Source of the DNA: Rhodobacteraceae bacterium SB2
Lineage (GTDB): Bacteria > Pseudomonadota > Alphaproteobacteria > Rhodobacterales > Rhodobacteraceae
Reading direction: 5' to 3'
NCBI GenBank assembly: GCA_001642945.1
Contig: LGRT01000023.1
Span: 1 to 64,000, forward strand
Length of the DNA: 64,000 nt
Below the pieces are notes generated by a model, which saw nothing but the letters and a program-made list of their open reading frames with translations, did not search any database and was not told the origin of the DNA. This document shows, piece by piece, positions 52,367-62,540 of the stretch; positions within the stretch are counted from its first letter, which is position 1; every line of letters starts with the position of its first letter. A program made the translations under genes and the position numbers.

Positions 52367-53530
52367 ATGGCCTCCTCTCTCAGATCTGAGCCGACCGCCT
52401 GCCTCGCATTGGCCGATGGCACTGTATTTTATGGCAATGGCTTTGGTGCCCCAGGGGAAGCTGTGGCAGAATTGTGCTTTAATACCGCAATGACAGGGTA
52501 TCAGGAAATTATGACTGATCCGTCTTATTGCGGCCAAATCATAACCTTTACCTTTCCACATATCGGCAATGTCGGGGTGAATAATTCAGACGATGAAGCG
52601 GTGGATCCGGTTGCCGCGGGGATGGTGGTGAAATGGGATCCAACGCGCGCCTCAAATTGGCGCGCACAAACAGAATTATCAGATTGGCTGCGCGCCCGCG
52701 GCCGCATTGCGATTGGCGGCATCGATACCCGCCGCTTAACGCGCGTAATCCGCCAACAAGGGGCTCCGCATGTCGCCATAGCCTATCATCCTGAAGGTAA
52801 CATAGACCGCGAGGCTTTGATCGCAAAAGCCCGCGGGTTCAACGGGCTGGAAGGCATGGATTTGGCCAAAGAGGTCACGTGCCGCCAAACCTATCACTGG
52901 AATGAGCAACGTTGGACCTGGAAAGATGGGCACAAGCCTCAGCAGCGCGCCCAACATAAAGTTGTGGCGATTGATTATGGGGCCAAGCGTAACATTTTAC
53001 GCTGTTTGGCCTCTGCAGGCTGTGATGTCACCGTGATGCCAGCAACAACGACGGCACAAGAGGTTTTGGCGTTACAACCGGATGGGGTGTTTTTATCAAA
53101 TGGCCCAGGCGATCCCGCTGCAACCGGCCGCTATGCCGTGCCGATGATACAAGAAATCCTTGAAAGCACCAATTTGCCAATATTTGGTATTTGTCTTGGC
53201 CACCAAATGCTGGCTTTGGCGCTTGGCGGAAAAACCATAAAGATGAACCATGGTCATCACGGTGCCAACCATCCTGTGCGCGATCAAGAAAGTGGTAAAG
53301 TTGAAATCACGTCGATGAATCATGGGTTTGCTGTCGATGGGCAATCGCTGCCTGAGGGCGTGGTTGAAACGCATATCTCGTTGTTTGACGGATCAAATTG
53401 CGGGTTAAAAATGCAGAGCCGCCCGGTGTTTTCGGTTCAACATCATCCCGAAGCGAGCCCGGGTCCGCAAGATAGTTTTTATCTGTTTGAACGTTTCGCT
53501 GCCTCGATGAAGGCAAAGGTTAACGCGTAA
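52367..53530 (+). CDS. carA: Carbamoyl-phosphate synthase small (glutaminase) subunit
   Basis: CarA hydrolyses glutamine to feed ammonia to CarB for pyrimidine and arginine synthesis. The 387-residue product has the N-terminal CarA domain (LADGTVFYGNGFGA, NTAMTGYQEIMTDPSYCGQI as residues about 39-58) and a class I glutaminase domain with the nucleophile Cys in GICLGHQML and the His/Glu pair in HHPEASPGP. carB is not adjacent. The following gene begins 104 bases downstream. Confidence 0.97.
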   Translation: MASSLRSEPTACLALADGTVFYGNGFGAPGEAVAELCFNTAMTGYQEIMTDPSYCGQIITFTFPHIGNVGVNNSDDEAVDPVAAGMVVKWDPTRASNWRAQTELSDWLRARGRIAIGGIDTRRLTRVIRQQGAPHVAIAYHPEGNIDREALIAKARGFNGLEGMDLAKEVTCRQTYHWNEQRWTWKDGHKPQQRAQHKVVAIDYGAKRNILRCLASAGCDVTVMPATTTAQEVLALQPDGVFLSNGPGDPAATGRYAVPMIQEILESTNLPIFGICLGHQMLALALGGKTIKMNHGHHGANHPVRDQESGKVEITSMNHGFAVDGQSLPEGVVETHISLFDGSNCGLKMQSRPVFSVQHHPEASPGPQDSFYLFERFAASMKAKVNA

Positions 53531-53634
53531 ACCTTTAGGTTAATCTTAATTATTTTGGCGTTCTGTGCCTTATGGCACGTAAATTCAGCTTGCAAAGGCC
53601 TGCCGCCGCGACCTCAACCTTAACCTCTGTTTAG

Positions 53635-55515
53635 ATGCCTGAATTTGGTAAAAAACTGGGGCAGATACTTCTTGAACAAGGCAAAATTTCTGCGCCGAAG
53701 CTCAGGCTTGCCTTGCACCAACAAAGCCTACACCCCTGCCCTTTGGGCGAGCTTTTGGTATCAGAAAAAACAGTCTCTCATTACAATATAGCAAAAGCCT
53801 TGGCGCAGCAGCAGGGTCTAAACCACGCGGAAACCCCCGATAAGCCTTCAGTTTTTCCTAAATCGGCAGCAGGTTTCTGGTTAAAGACAGGATTGGTTCC
53901 TTGGCGGTTTACAAATGGCCATTGGTAGATTGCTTGCGCAAATGTTCAGGATTTTTACAAAAATTTTAGAGAATTGCGCCAGATATGCGGTGATTTTAGT
54001 CTTGTTCTCGCCAGCCCTGCACAAATTCGAAGCCAAACGCTTCAGCTTTTTTCCGCGCAATTGCTTGAGCAGGCAGAAACAGGTTTGCCCAGCCATCAAA
54101 GCTGCCGATCACTCAATCTGAAACTCCCATATCTTATCGCCCTGTGTTGCGTTTTGGCGGGTTTGCTGCTGCGCAGCGAGCTCACTGCGATAGTGAGCCT
54201 ATTCCACATTTTCTTGGGCGTGGCCTTGGCAAGCTTAAGCCTGTCAACCATCTTGAAAATCACAATTTTTATTGGCGCCCTTGGCCACAAACCAGCCTCT
54301 GCAGCGCCATCCAACCGGCCCCAAGTTCTGCCCAGTATCACAATTTTGATCCCGTTGCTCGAAGAACCAAGGATCCTGCATCACCTTCTCTATCACTTGC
54401 AAAGGCTTGACTATCCGCGCACGCATCTTGAGGTTATGTTGATTTTGGAAGATGGTGATGTGGAAACCCAAACCGCATTATTAGCGACCGATCTGCCAAG
54501 TTGGTGCTGCGTTATAACGGTGCCAAAAGGGCGTGTAAAAACCAAACCACGCGCGTTAAACTTTGCCTTTGGCTTCAGCAGCGGTGACATTATCGGCGTT
54601 TTGGATGCCGAAGATGCCCCGGAAAAAGATCAGCTTTTAAAAGTTGCCAACCAGTTCGCTATGGCCGATCCCCGTCTCGTTTGCCTTCAAGGGCGTTTGG
54701 ATTTTTACAACGCGCATAAAAATTGGCTAACACGCTGTTTTGCTTTGGAATATGCGGCATGGTTTCAGGTTATTTTACCCGGGTTGGCACGGCTTGGGTT
54801 TGCGCTTCCGCTTGGGGGAACCAGCATGTATATCCGGCGCGCGGCCCTGATTGATTTAAAGGGCTGGGATGCTTTTAACGTTACCGAAGATGCTGATCTG
54901 GGCCTGCGGTTGTCACGAGCGGGCCTACGATGCGCGTTGCTCGATAGCAAAACCTTTGAAGAGGCCACCAAAACGCCGCGAACTTGGATCACACAGCGCT
55001 CACGTTGGCAAAAGGGCTATATTATGACCTATTGGTGCCATAATCGATCTCCAAAGCGGCTGCTGGCTGATCTGGGTATTTGGCGCTGGGTTGGGTTGCA
55101 CGCATTATTCGTTCCTGCGATTGCCACCTTCCTTTTTGCGCCGCTTTTTTGGATATTCTGGTGCGTGGCGGCAGGGCTTATGGCGCGGCAAGATCTGGCG
55201 CTTTCCCACGGCTATAGCAATGCAATCGGTGCGCTATTTGCATTGGCCTTGCTGGTCGATGGTGCGATCGGGGTTATGGCGGTGGAAAAATCAGGGCATA
55301 AAGGTCTCAAACGTTGGCTGCCGCTGCAACTTGTATATTTCGCAATGGCCACCCTATCGGCGTATAAAGCGCTCTATGAGCTGATCGTAAACCGCTTTTA
55401 TTGGGCGAAAACCGCGCATGGTGATCAATTTAGTCAAAGCTGGGGTGGCTTATCTTCCCCCTATATCGCCTCAGATTTTTGTTTCAAACGGGTGACAAAA
55501 GCGGAAGATAAATGA
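53635..55515 (+). pseudogene. MshEN-type domain + GT2 glycosyltransferase, interrupted by an in-frame TAG
   Basis: The first ORF (53635-53928, 97 codons) is an MshEN-like N-terminus: GKKLGQILLEQGKISAPKLRLALHQ and PWRFTNGHW. Its TAG at 53926-53928 lies in the same frame as the rest of the protein. Directly after the stop the frame reads IACANVQDFYKNFRELRQICGDF and stays open to 55515 (a TTG at 53974 is the first restart), with GT2 features: GVLDAEDAPE, TEDADLGLRL and QRSRWQKGY, plus about five membrane spans. One changed base would give a 626-residue processive glycosyltransferase typical of roseobacters. The 3' end overlaps the GntR gene by 55 bases. Inactive, reinitiated or suppressed; cannot be decided. 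Confidence 0.85.
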
Positions 55516-56102
55516 TGTTTCAACGCCTGATACGCCGCGTCTTCATCGCGTGTGACAATCGCTGTAACAATCGCCTGATGTTCTTTCATCGCCTCTAAGC
55601 CGCGCCCATCTGCAGCAAGCGACGTGGTCGCCATCAGCGCCATTGAACGGTGAACGAGATCGAGCTGCTGCACCAAATACCGGTTATGCGTTGAAAGATG
55701 GATTTGCTTGTGAAACCGCCGATTGGCCCGCGCCAAAGCTGAAGGATCATCGACCAGTTCAAAATCTTGCTCGACCATTTCAACCAGCACCCGCTGTTCT
55801 TCATTGGTCGCAGTGCGCGCCGCCAATTTTGCCGCCAGCCCCTCTAATTCAGCGCGCACAACATACAGATCTGCGATTTGATTGTGATCCAGAGACGAGA
55901 CAAAAAGGCTGCGGCCATCCCGATTCAGAAGCGATTGTGTTTCCAACCGCTGCAGCGCCTCGCGAATGGGCGTACGCGAGACGCCGAAGCGCTCTGCCAA
56001 ATCGCTTTCAACCAACCGATCACCTGGTTTAAAAACCCCCATATCAATCGCCTCTAAAATCAGCGTATATGCGTCTTTTTGATGTAATCGGTTAAGGGCC
56101 AT
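55461..56102 (-). CDS. GntR-family regulator, FadR-type (FCD) subgroup
   Basis: The 213-residue protein has an N-terminal winged helix (LVESDLAERFGVSRTPIREALQRLETQSLL, residues about 28-58) and a C-terminal FCD effector domain with the usual spaced metal-binding residues (Asp in DLYVVRAELE, His in ANRRFHKQIH, His in EHQAI, and HH near residue 200). Such regulators respond to small organic acids. It converges with the glycosyltransferase gene, overlapping its 3' end by 55 bases, and is divergent from the HAD phosphatase gene. Confidence 0.9.
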   Translation of the reverse strand: MALNRLHQKDAYTLILEAIDMGVFKPGDRLVESDLAERFGVSRTPIREALQRLETQSLLNRDGRSLFVSSLDHNQIADLYVVRAELEGLAAKLAARTATNEEQRVLVEMVEQDFELVDDPSALARANRRFHKQIHLSTHNRYLVQQLDLVHRSMALMATTSLAADGRGLEAMKEHQAIVTAIVTRDEDAAYQALKHHLSSAFVTRLKQKSEAI

Positions 56103-56194
56103 ATTGCACTCCGGTGATAAGTCCCTAATTTAGCGATTTACGGTTTTGGAAAGCAACCCCAACAGGGCAGCTTTTACAAGAAGGATTGACCATC

Positions 56195-56839
56195 ATGCCG
56201 CAGAAGCTGCGCCACATCCGCCATTGGGTCTTTGATCTGGACAACACACTCTATCAGCCCTCTATCCGGCTATTTGATCAAATCGAAGTGAAAATGCGGG
56301 ATTACATCGTATCAAACCTTCAGCTGACCCCGGAAGCGGCGGATACGCTGCGCGATGCTTATTGGCGGCGCTATGGCACAACCTTGGCCGGTTTGATGCA
56401 GGAACATGATATAGACCCCGATCCATTCCTAGAACAGGTACATGATATCGATTTTTCGAACCTTCCCAAAAGCGACGCGTTGGCGAAAGCCATTGAGGCG
56501 TTACCGGGGCGCAAAATTATTTATACGAACGGAACCGCGCCGTACGCCCGGCACGTGGTGAATGCTTTGGGCTTGGCGGGACAATTTGATGCGTTTTATG
56601 GGGTTGAGCACGCGGCTTATCATCCCAAGCCCGCCTCACAGGCCTATGCCATTATTTTCGACGGCGAAGACTTGCAGCCGACACAAGCCGCCATGTTTGA
56701 AGATGATCCTCGCAATTTAGACGTGCCACATCAGCTGGGCTTGAAAACGATCTTGGTGAATGCCTCTCAAACCGGGAATAAACCCCATATTGATTACCAA
56801 ACGGATGATCTCGTGCAGTTTCTGCGGCAGATCGTCTAA
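56195..56839 (+). CDS. HAD-family pyrimidine 5'-nucleotidase
   Basis: The product (214 residues from the ATG at 56195, with AAGGA upstream) has HAD motif I FDLDNTLY (13-20, Asp14 nucleophile), motif II IIYTNG, motif III Lys in YHPKP and motif IV FEDDPRNL. It resembles the SDT1-type pyrimidine 5'-nucleotidases that dephosphorylate UMP and CMP. The cap region is small and helical. It stands between the GntR gene (divergent) and the flavin monooxygenase gene. Confidence 0.88.
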   Translation: MPQKLRHIRHWVFDLDNTLYQPSIRLFDQIEVKMRDYIVSNLQLTPEAADTLRDAYWRRYGTTLAGLMQEHDIDPDPFLEQVHDIDFSNLPKSDALAKAIEALPGRKIIYTNGTAPYARHVVNALGLAGQFDAFYGVEHAAYHPKPASQAYAIIFDGEDLQPTQAAMFEDDPRNLDVPHQLGLKTILVNASQTGNKPHIDYQTDDLVQFLRQIV

Positions 56840-56910
56840 GCCCGTCGCTTCCGTTGGACTTGTCCTGATATCAGGTTATGTGTTGGAAACGCAAGAAAGG
56901 CAGGTGCGTG

Positions 56911-58125
56911 ATGGAAAAAGCTGATATATTCATCTCTGGTGGTGGTCTGGCAGGATTGATTGCAGCGATCGCCTTCGGCAGGGCTGGCTTTTCGGTCATA
57001 TGCGCAGATCCGATCCCACCCGTTATATCCCGAAACGAAGATAATTCTGACTTACGAACAACTGCTTTCCTGCAACCCTCAAAGGCGTTTTTAGACAATA
57101 TTGGCCTTTGGTCTGTGCTTGAACATCATGCCATGCCGCTTGACGTAATGCGCATTATTGATGCAGGCGGTCCTGAAACAACGCCCGAACCGCGCCAAAT
57201 CAAAGATTTCAAAGCCTCTGACATTTCAGAGCAACCCTTCGGCTGGAACGTTCCAAACTGGCTGTCGCGGCGCGAAATTTCTCAGGCTTTAGAGGCAGAA
57301 CCGCGGGTTCAATTTTTACCCGGCGTAGCCAGCACAAAGCTGTTCACCCGCGATCAAGAGGCCAAAATCAGCTTAAGCAATGGCACGCAGGTCAAGGCCC
57401 GTTTGGTTCTTGGAGCAGATGGGCGCAGCTCTGAAATCCGAAACCAGGCTGGAATTTCTGTGAGCACCACGCGGTTTGGACAAAAAGCATTGGCGTTTGC
57501 GGTTACGCATCCTATTCCCCATCAAAACGTGTCAACGGAAATCCATCGCAGCGGTGGCCCGTTCACGCTGGTGCCGCTTCCAGATTATCAGGGGCAACCC
57601 TCTTCTGCGGTGGTTTGGATGGAAACCGGGCCGAATGCGCTGGCCTTATCAAACATGCCCACCGAGGCTTTTGAAGCAGAAATGAGCGCGCGGTCTTGCA
57701 ACCATCTTGGGCCTTTGCGTCTGGTGACCCGGCGCAGCCTTTGGCCGATCATCAGCCAATTGGCAAACCGTCTAAGCGGACAGCGCGTGGCATTGATCGC
57801 CGAAGCGGCGCATGTTGTTCCCCCCATTGGCGCGCAAGGTTTGAATATGAGTTTGGGGGATATCAATGCCTTGCTCACGCTGGCCAAAGCCGAGCCTGCG
57901 CGTTTGGGGGATGCTGAAATGCTGGATCGCTACCACCGCCAACGCATTGGTGATTTGCGCCTGCGCGTTGCCGGTGTTTCCCTGCTAAATTCAGCCTCGC
58001 AGGCGCAGGCTCAGGCGCTGCGCGATGCGCGGGCGCTTGGCCTAAATGCGCTGCACAGCCCAGCGCCGCTGCGCAAAGCGATGATGCGTCTTGGCTTGCA
58101 AACAGGCGCCGCCTACAGCACTTGA
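56911..58125 (+). CDS. UbiH/UbiF/COQ6-type FAD monooxygenase
   Basis: From the ATG at 56911 the 404-residue protein has the dinucleotide fold ISGGGLAGLIAAIAF (8-22), the DG motif LGADGRSSEIRNQAGI (about 167-182) and the second FAD motif EAAHVVPPIGAQGLNMSLGD. These are the marks of aromatic-ring hydroxylases in ubiquinone biosynthesis. Which position (C1, C5 or C6) it hydroxylates cannot be told. The longer frame from 56878 uses a GTG/TTG-type start without support. The 3' end overlaps the convergent aminotransferase gene by 13 bases. Confidence 0.92.
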   Translation: MEKADIFISGGGLAGLIAAIAFGRAGFSVICADPIPPVISRNEDNSDLRTTAFLQPSKAFLDNIGLWSVLEHHAMPLDVMRIIDAGGPETTPEPRQIKDFKASDISEQPFGWNVPNWLSRREISQALEAEPRVQFLPGVASTKLFTRDQEAKISLSNGTQVKARLVLGADGRSSEIRNQAGISVSTTRFGQKALAFAVTHPIPHQNVSTEIHRSGGPFTLVPLPDYQGQPSSAVVWMETGPNALALSNMPTEAFEAEMSARSCNHLGPLRLVTRRSLWPIISQLANRLSGQRVALIAEAAHVVPPIGAQGLNMSLGDINALLTLAKAEPARLGDAEMLDRYHRQRIGDLRLRVAGVSLLNSASQAQAQALRDARALGLNALHSPAPLRKAMMRLGLQTGAAYST

Positions 58126-59240
58126 TCGAGCACCCGTTGAAGCCGCGCCACCGTTGCATCGACATCGTATAATTTATCTAAGCCAAAAAGCCCAAGCCGG
58201 AAGGTCATGAAATTTTCCGGCTCATCACAGGCCAATGGAACTCCGGCGGCGATCTGCATGCCAAGCGCCGAAAACTTTGATCCGTTTTGTATTTTCGGGT
58301 CGTTGGTATAGCTTACCACAACACCTGGCGCGCCGAACCCGTCAGCTGCCACCGACACAATCCCTTTCGCTTTCAGCATCGCACGCACTTGATTTCCCAA
58401 TTCCCACTGCGCCGCTTCCAGTTTATCAAATCCGAATTCGCGGGTTTCAAGCATCGTATCACGAAACGCGCGCAACGCGTCAGTTGGCATCGTCGCATGA
58501 TAGGCATGGCCGCCATTTTCATATATTTGCATGATGCCATGCCATTTTTTCAAATCAATCGCGAAACTGTCAGAGGCCGTATGTTCCATGCGCTCGACCG
58601 CGCGCTGAGACAGCATTACCAACCCCGCTGAGGGCGATGCGGACCAGCCTTTTTGAGGCGCTGAAATAAGCACATCCACGCCACTGGCCTGCATATCCAC
58701 CCAAGCGCAGCCCGATGCAATACAATCCAACACCATCAAAGCCCCAACCTCATGGGCCGCTGAAGACAAAGCCGCCAAATATTCGGGCGGCAAGATCACC
58801 CCCGCTGAGGTTTCAACATGCGGTGCAAACACAATATCTGGTCGCGTATCGTGGATTTTTGCAACCACCTCTTCGATCGCAGCGGGCCGAAACGGCTCTT
58901 GCGTGCCATTGCCAGCTTGTCGGGCTTTCATCACCTCAACAGCCGCGGCGCCAGATGTGGCTTCAAAGATTTGCGACCATCGATAAGAAAACCAGCCGTT
59001 GCGCACCACCAAGACATTCGCATCGCGGCCAAATTGGCGGGCCACTGCCTCCATCCCGAAAGTGCCACCGCCGGGGATCAAAGCCACTGCATCCGCATTG
59101 TAAACTTGTTTCAGCATAGCAGAAATATCGGTCATCACGGATTGAAAAACCGTCGACATATGGTTTAACGATCTATCCGTAAAGACGACTGAAAATTCTT
59201 CTAGTCCCTCGGGATCTACTGTATTTAGCAAAGCAGGCAT
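58113..59240 (-). CDS. Class V aminotransferase (serine-glyoxylate/alanine-glyoxylate type)
   Basis: GGAGGAAAAACGCG precedes the ATG at 59240, giving 375 residues. The PLP Lys lies in SAPQKGWSASPSAG (about residue 191), preceded by DCIASGCAWVDMQ (binds the cofactor ring), and the N-terminal GTFGMEAVARQF segment is present. Members transfer amino groups from Ser or Ala to glyoxylate or act in related amino-acid metabolism. It is adjacent to two Lrp genes on the same strand, so an amino-acid regulatory link is possible but unproven. Confidence 0.88.
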   Translation of the reverse strand: MPALLNTVDPEGLEEFSVVFTDRSLNHMSTVFQSVMTDISAMLKQVYNADAVALIPGGGTFGMEAVARQFGRDANVLVVRNGWFSYRWSQIFEATSGAAAVEVMKARQAGNGTQEPFRPAAIEEVVAKIHDTRPDIVFAPHVETSAGVILPPEYLAALSSAAHEVGALMVLDCIASGCAWVDMQASGVDVLISAPQKGWSASPSAGLVMLSQRAVERMEHTASDSFAIDLKKWHGIMQIYENGGHAYHATMPTDALRAFRDTMLETREFGFDKLEAAQWELGNQVRAMLKAKGIVSVAADGFGAPGVVVSYTNDPKIQNGSKFSALGMQIAAGVPLACDEPENFMTFRLGLFGLDKLYDVDATVARLQRVLDQVL

Positions 59241-59369
59241 CGCGTTTTTCCTCCAATTTTGCTTATAAATAGGGCAGCGCGCCCCTAAAGGCAAAGTCTA
59301 GTTGCTAAGCGGGGCCTTCTGTCACAGCCTCCAGCGCGAGATAAAGCGAAACGGCTTAGCCACACCCGA

Positions 59370-59840
59370 TTAGATTTCCAAAGCATCTAGCGGGCCCGGG
59401 CGGCGCTCTTCGCTAAGCAAGACATTTGCCTCAACATCACCAACCCCCGGTAAGGTCATGATACGGCGACGTAAAATACGTTCGAAATCAGATATATCGC
59501 GCGCCACAACCCGTAGCCGATAATCATAGAGCCCCAAAACATGCTCAACGTTCTGCACCTCAGGAATACCCGTCACAGCCCGTTCAAAATCGTCCAAACT
59601 CACGCGGCCCTTAGTGGCAAGCTTTATGCCCAAAAACACCGTCACCCCGAATCCTAAAGCCGCTTTATCAAGCCGCAGCCGCGTTCCCTTGATCACCCCC
59701 GTGTCGCGCAAACGCTTTATCCGCCGCCATATTACAGGCTGCGACATCCCCAAAACGCGGGCCAACGCGCCAGCGCTTTGCCCCGCATCTTCAACCAATG
59801 CGCGCAAAAGCGCTCTGTCGATGGCATCGATCTCGATCAT
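59370..59840 (-). CDS. Lrp/AsnC-family regulator (second of pair)
   Basis: The 156-residue protein has an N-terminal winged helix (DRALLRALVEDAGQSAGALARVLGMSQPVIWRRIKRL, residues about 8-44) and a C-terminal RAM/AsnC ligand-binding domain with EVQNVEHVLGLYDYRLRVVARD. Its ATG overlaps the stop of the other Lrp gene (59837-59840), so the two are co-translated. Paired Lrp proteins may form heteromers. Siroheme decarboxylases share this fold, but neither protein is near heme genes. Confidence 0.9.
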   Translation of the reverse strand: MIEIDAIDRALLRALVEDAGQSAGALARVLGMSQPVIWRRIKRLRDTGVIKGTRLRLDKAALGFGVTVFLGIKLATKGRVSLDDFERAVTGIPEVQNVEHVLGLYDYRLRVVARDISDFERILRRRIMTLPGVGDVEANVLLSEERRPGPLDALEI

Positions 59841-60292
59841 ACGGGCAACACTTCATCCGATTTAATCCGCGCCACATGCATCAAAGCTTCGATATCGGCA
59901 ATATGCGGCAGGGCGAGAATATGATTGCGGTAAATCGATTGATAATGCGCCATGTCGCGGGCAATCACCGATAAGCGAATATCCACCCGGCCAAGAAAAC
60001 TTTGGATTTCGGTGACCTCTGGCACCAATCGCGCCGCCGCGCAGAACACCTCAAAGGCGGTGGCTTGGGTTTTATCCAAAGCCACCCTTAAAGACACTTC
60101 CACGCTATAGCCCAGCGATGACCAATCGATAAGCGCCTCTTGGCCCAATAGAACATATGTGTCACGCAGCCGAGAAAGCCGGCGCGATAAAACCGCTGGC
60201 GTTGTTCCAGCCAATGCGGCCAAATCAGACATTGAAAGCGACGGGTTGCTTTGGAAAACCCGCAATATGCGCCGATCAGTGACATCAAGCAT
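59837..60292 (-). CDS. Lrp/AsnC-family regulator (first of pair)
   Basis: The 151-residue protein has a helix-turn-helix at about 5-45 (DRRILRVFQSNPSLSMSDLAALAGTTPAVLSRRLSRL) and an AsnC domain with EVTEIQSFLGRVDIRLSVIARD. It is divergent from ilvC, with only 131 AT-rich bases between the two start codons. A local control of ilvC by one or both Lrp proteins is plausible from the arrangement. It overlaps its partner by four bases. Confidence 0.9.
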   Translation of the reverse strand: MLDVTDRRILRVFQSNPSLSMSDLAALAGTTPAVLSRRLSRLRDTYVLLGQEALIDWSSLGYSVEVSLRVALDKTQATAFEVFCAAARLVPEVTEIQSFLGRVDIRLSVIARDMAHYQSIYRNHILALPHIADIEALMHVARIKSDEVLPV

Positions 60293-60402
60293 GATTTTTT
60301 CTTTTTTATAAAAAATTTAGAATGATTTATACTATATTTAGCATATAAACACCAAATAAGAAACCCGCATTCTTAAAATATCGATATAACGCTGCGGATT
60401 GA

Positions 60403-61446
<1,044 letters not shown>

Positions 61447-61454
61447 ACAAGATT

Positions 61455-61490
61455 TGGGCGCCCCTGATCACATTGGGGCATGGGCGCCCA
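61455..61490 (+). terminator. GC-rich hairpin after ilvC
   Basis: TGGGCGCCC (61455-61463) pairs with GGGCGCCCA (61482-61490), with CCCC/GGGG further inside. There is no clear T run (ATTGCCTTTCC), so it may be a weak or Rho-dependent terminator, or a 3' stabiliser. Confidence 0.5.
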
Positions 61491-61522
61491 ATTGCCTTTC
61501 CTGAACAGGACTGCCCCAAAAT

Positions 61523-62443
61523 ATGAATGACACCCCGTATATTACGAAAGCCAGCTGGCTTATGGTTGCCGCTCTGGGCGTGATCTGGGGCAGCACCTTT
61601 ATGGTCATCGAACTGGCCCTTGAGCATGTTACGCCGTTTTGGCTGACAGCCGGGCGCATCGTGTTTGCGGCCGGTGTCACCGGGGCGCTTTGGCAATTGC
61701 GCGGCCGCCGCTTGCACCTGGATAAAACACGCAGCTGGGGTGGATTGATTTGCGTGGGATTACTCAGCACTGCAATCCCGTTTCAATTGATCAGCTGGGC
61801 GCAGCAATATGTAACATCAAGCTTCTCAGGCGTTACCATGGCAGCGGTTGCCCTTTTGGTGCTTCCGCTTTCTCATTTATTGATACCAGGTGAAAAAATG
61901 ACATTGCGCCGCTCGATCGGCTTTGGCATCGGATTTGTGGGAGTGTTGGTTCTAATTGGCTCAAAAGCCTTAGACATGACAGGCGCAGATTTAGAATGGC
62001 CCGGACGCATCGCTTGCTTTGGCGCCGCCAGTTGCTATGCGATAAGTTCGGTTGTGATGCGGCGCTTGGCGCCAATGGATCCCATAGGCTTGGCGGCTGT
62101 AAGCTTGCTAATTGGCAGTGGCTTTGTGGTTATTACAGCCTTTGTCATCGAGGGGCCGCCGCCTGCAATAAGCAGCACCGGATGGGGTTTATTGATTTTT
62201 TTAGGCCTGTTTCCGACCGCGCTGGCAAATCTTTTGCGGGTGTTGGTGATCAGAACCGCTGGTCCTGTCTTCATGAGCTTGACCAATTATCAAGTGCCGC
62301 TTTGGTCTGTTGTTTTTGGAATTATATTGTTGAATGAGCCGTTTCAAATCCGCTTGCTGGCGGCGTTGCTTTTGATCATCATTGGCGTTTACCTCAGCCA
62401 GTATAAAGCACTTAATAGGCTTTTCTTTGGAGCCAAATCCTAA
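61523..62443 (+). CDS. EamA/DMT-superfamily transporter
   Basis: The 306-residue product has about ten membrane spans in two EamA repeats, with WGSTFMVIELAL near the start and a VPLWSVVFGIILLNEP motif at the end of the second repeat. Transport direction and substrate are unknown; amino-acid or metabolite export is typical of the family. It follows ilvC by 76 bases on the same strand, so it might be cotranscribed and export branched-chain intermediates, but that is only a suggestion from position. Confidence 0.88.
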   Translation: MNDTPYITKASWLMVAALGVIWGSTFMVIELALEHVTPFWLTAGRIVFAAGVTGALWQLRGRRLHLDKTRSWGGLICVGLLSTAIPFQLISWAQQYVTSSFSGVTMAAVALLVLPLSHLLIPGEKMTLRRSIGFGIGFVGVLVLIGSKALDMTGADLEWPGRIACFGAASCYAISSVVMRRLAPMDPIGLAAVSLLIGSGFVVITAFVIEGPPPAISSTGWGLLIFLGLFPTALANLLRVLVIRTAGPVFMSLTNYQVPLWSVVFGIILLNEPFQIRLLAALLLIIIGVYLSQYKALNRLFFGAKS

Positions 62444-62540
62444 AGATTAAAGATAGGCATGCGCATGCTAAGTTGGACGCGTTTTTTACACGCTCAGCCC
62501 TGTAGCCAAACAAAAAAACAGGGCGCAACATGCAAGTTTC

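Noticed and set aside
53635-53928. Stand-alone 97-residue MshEN-like protein
   Set aside because: The downstream glycosyltransferase continues in the same frame directly after the TAG, so it is the N-terminus of one interrupted gene rather than an independent gene.
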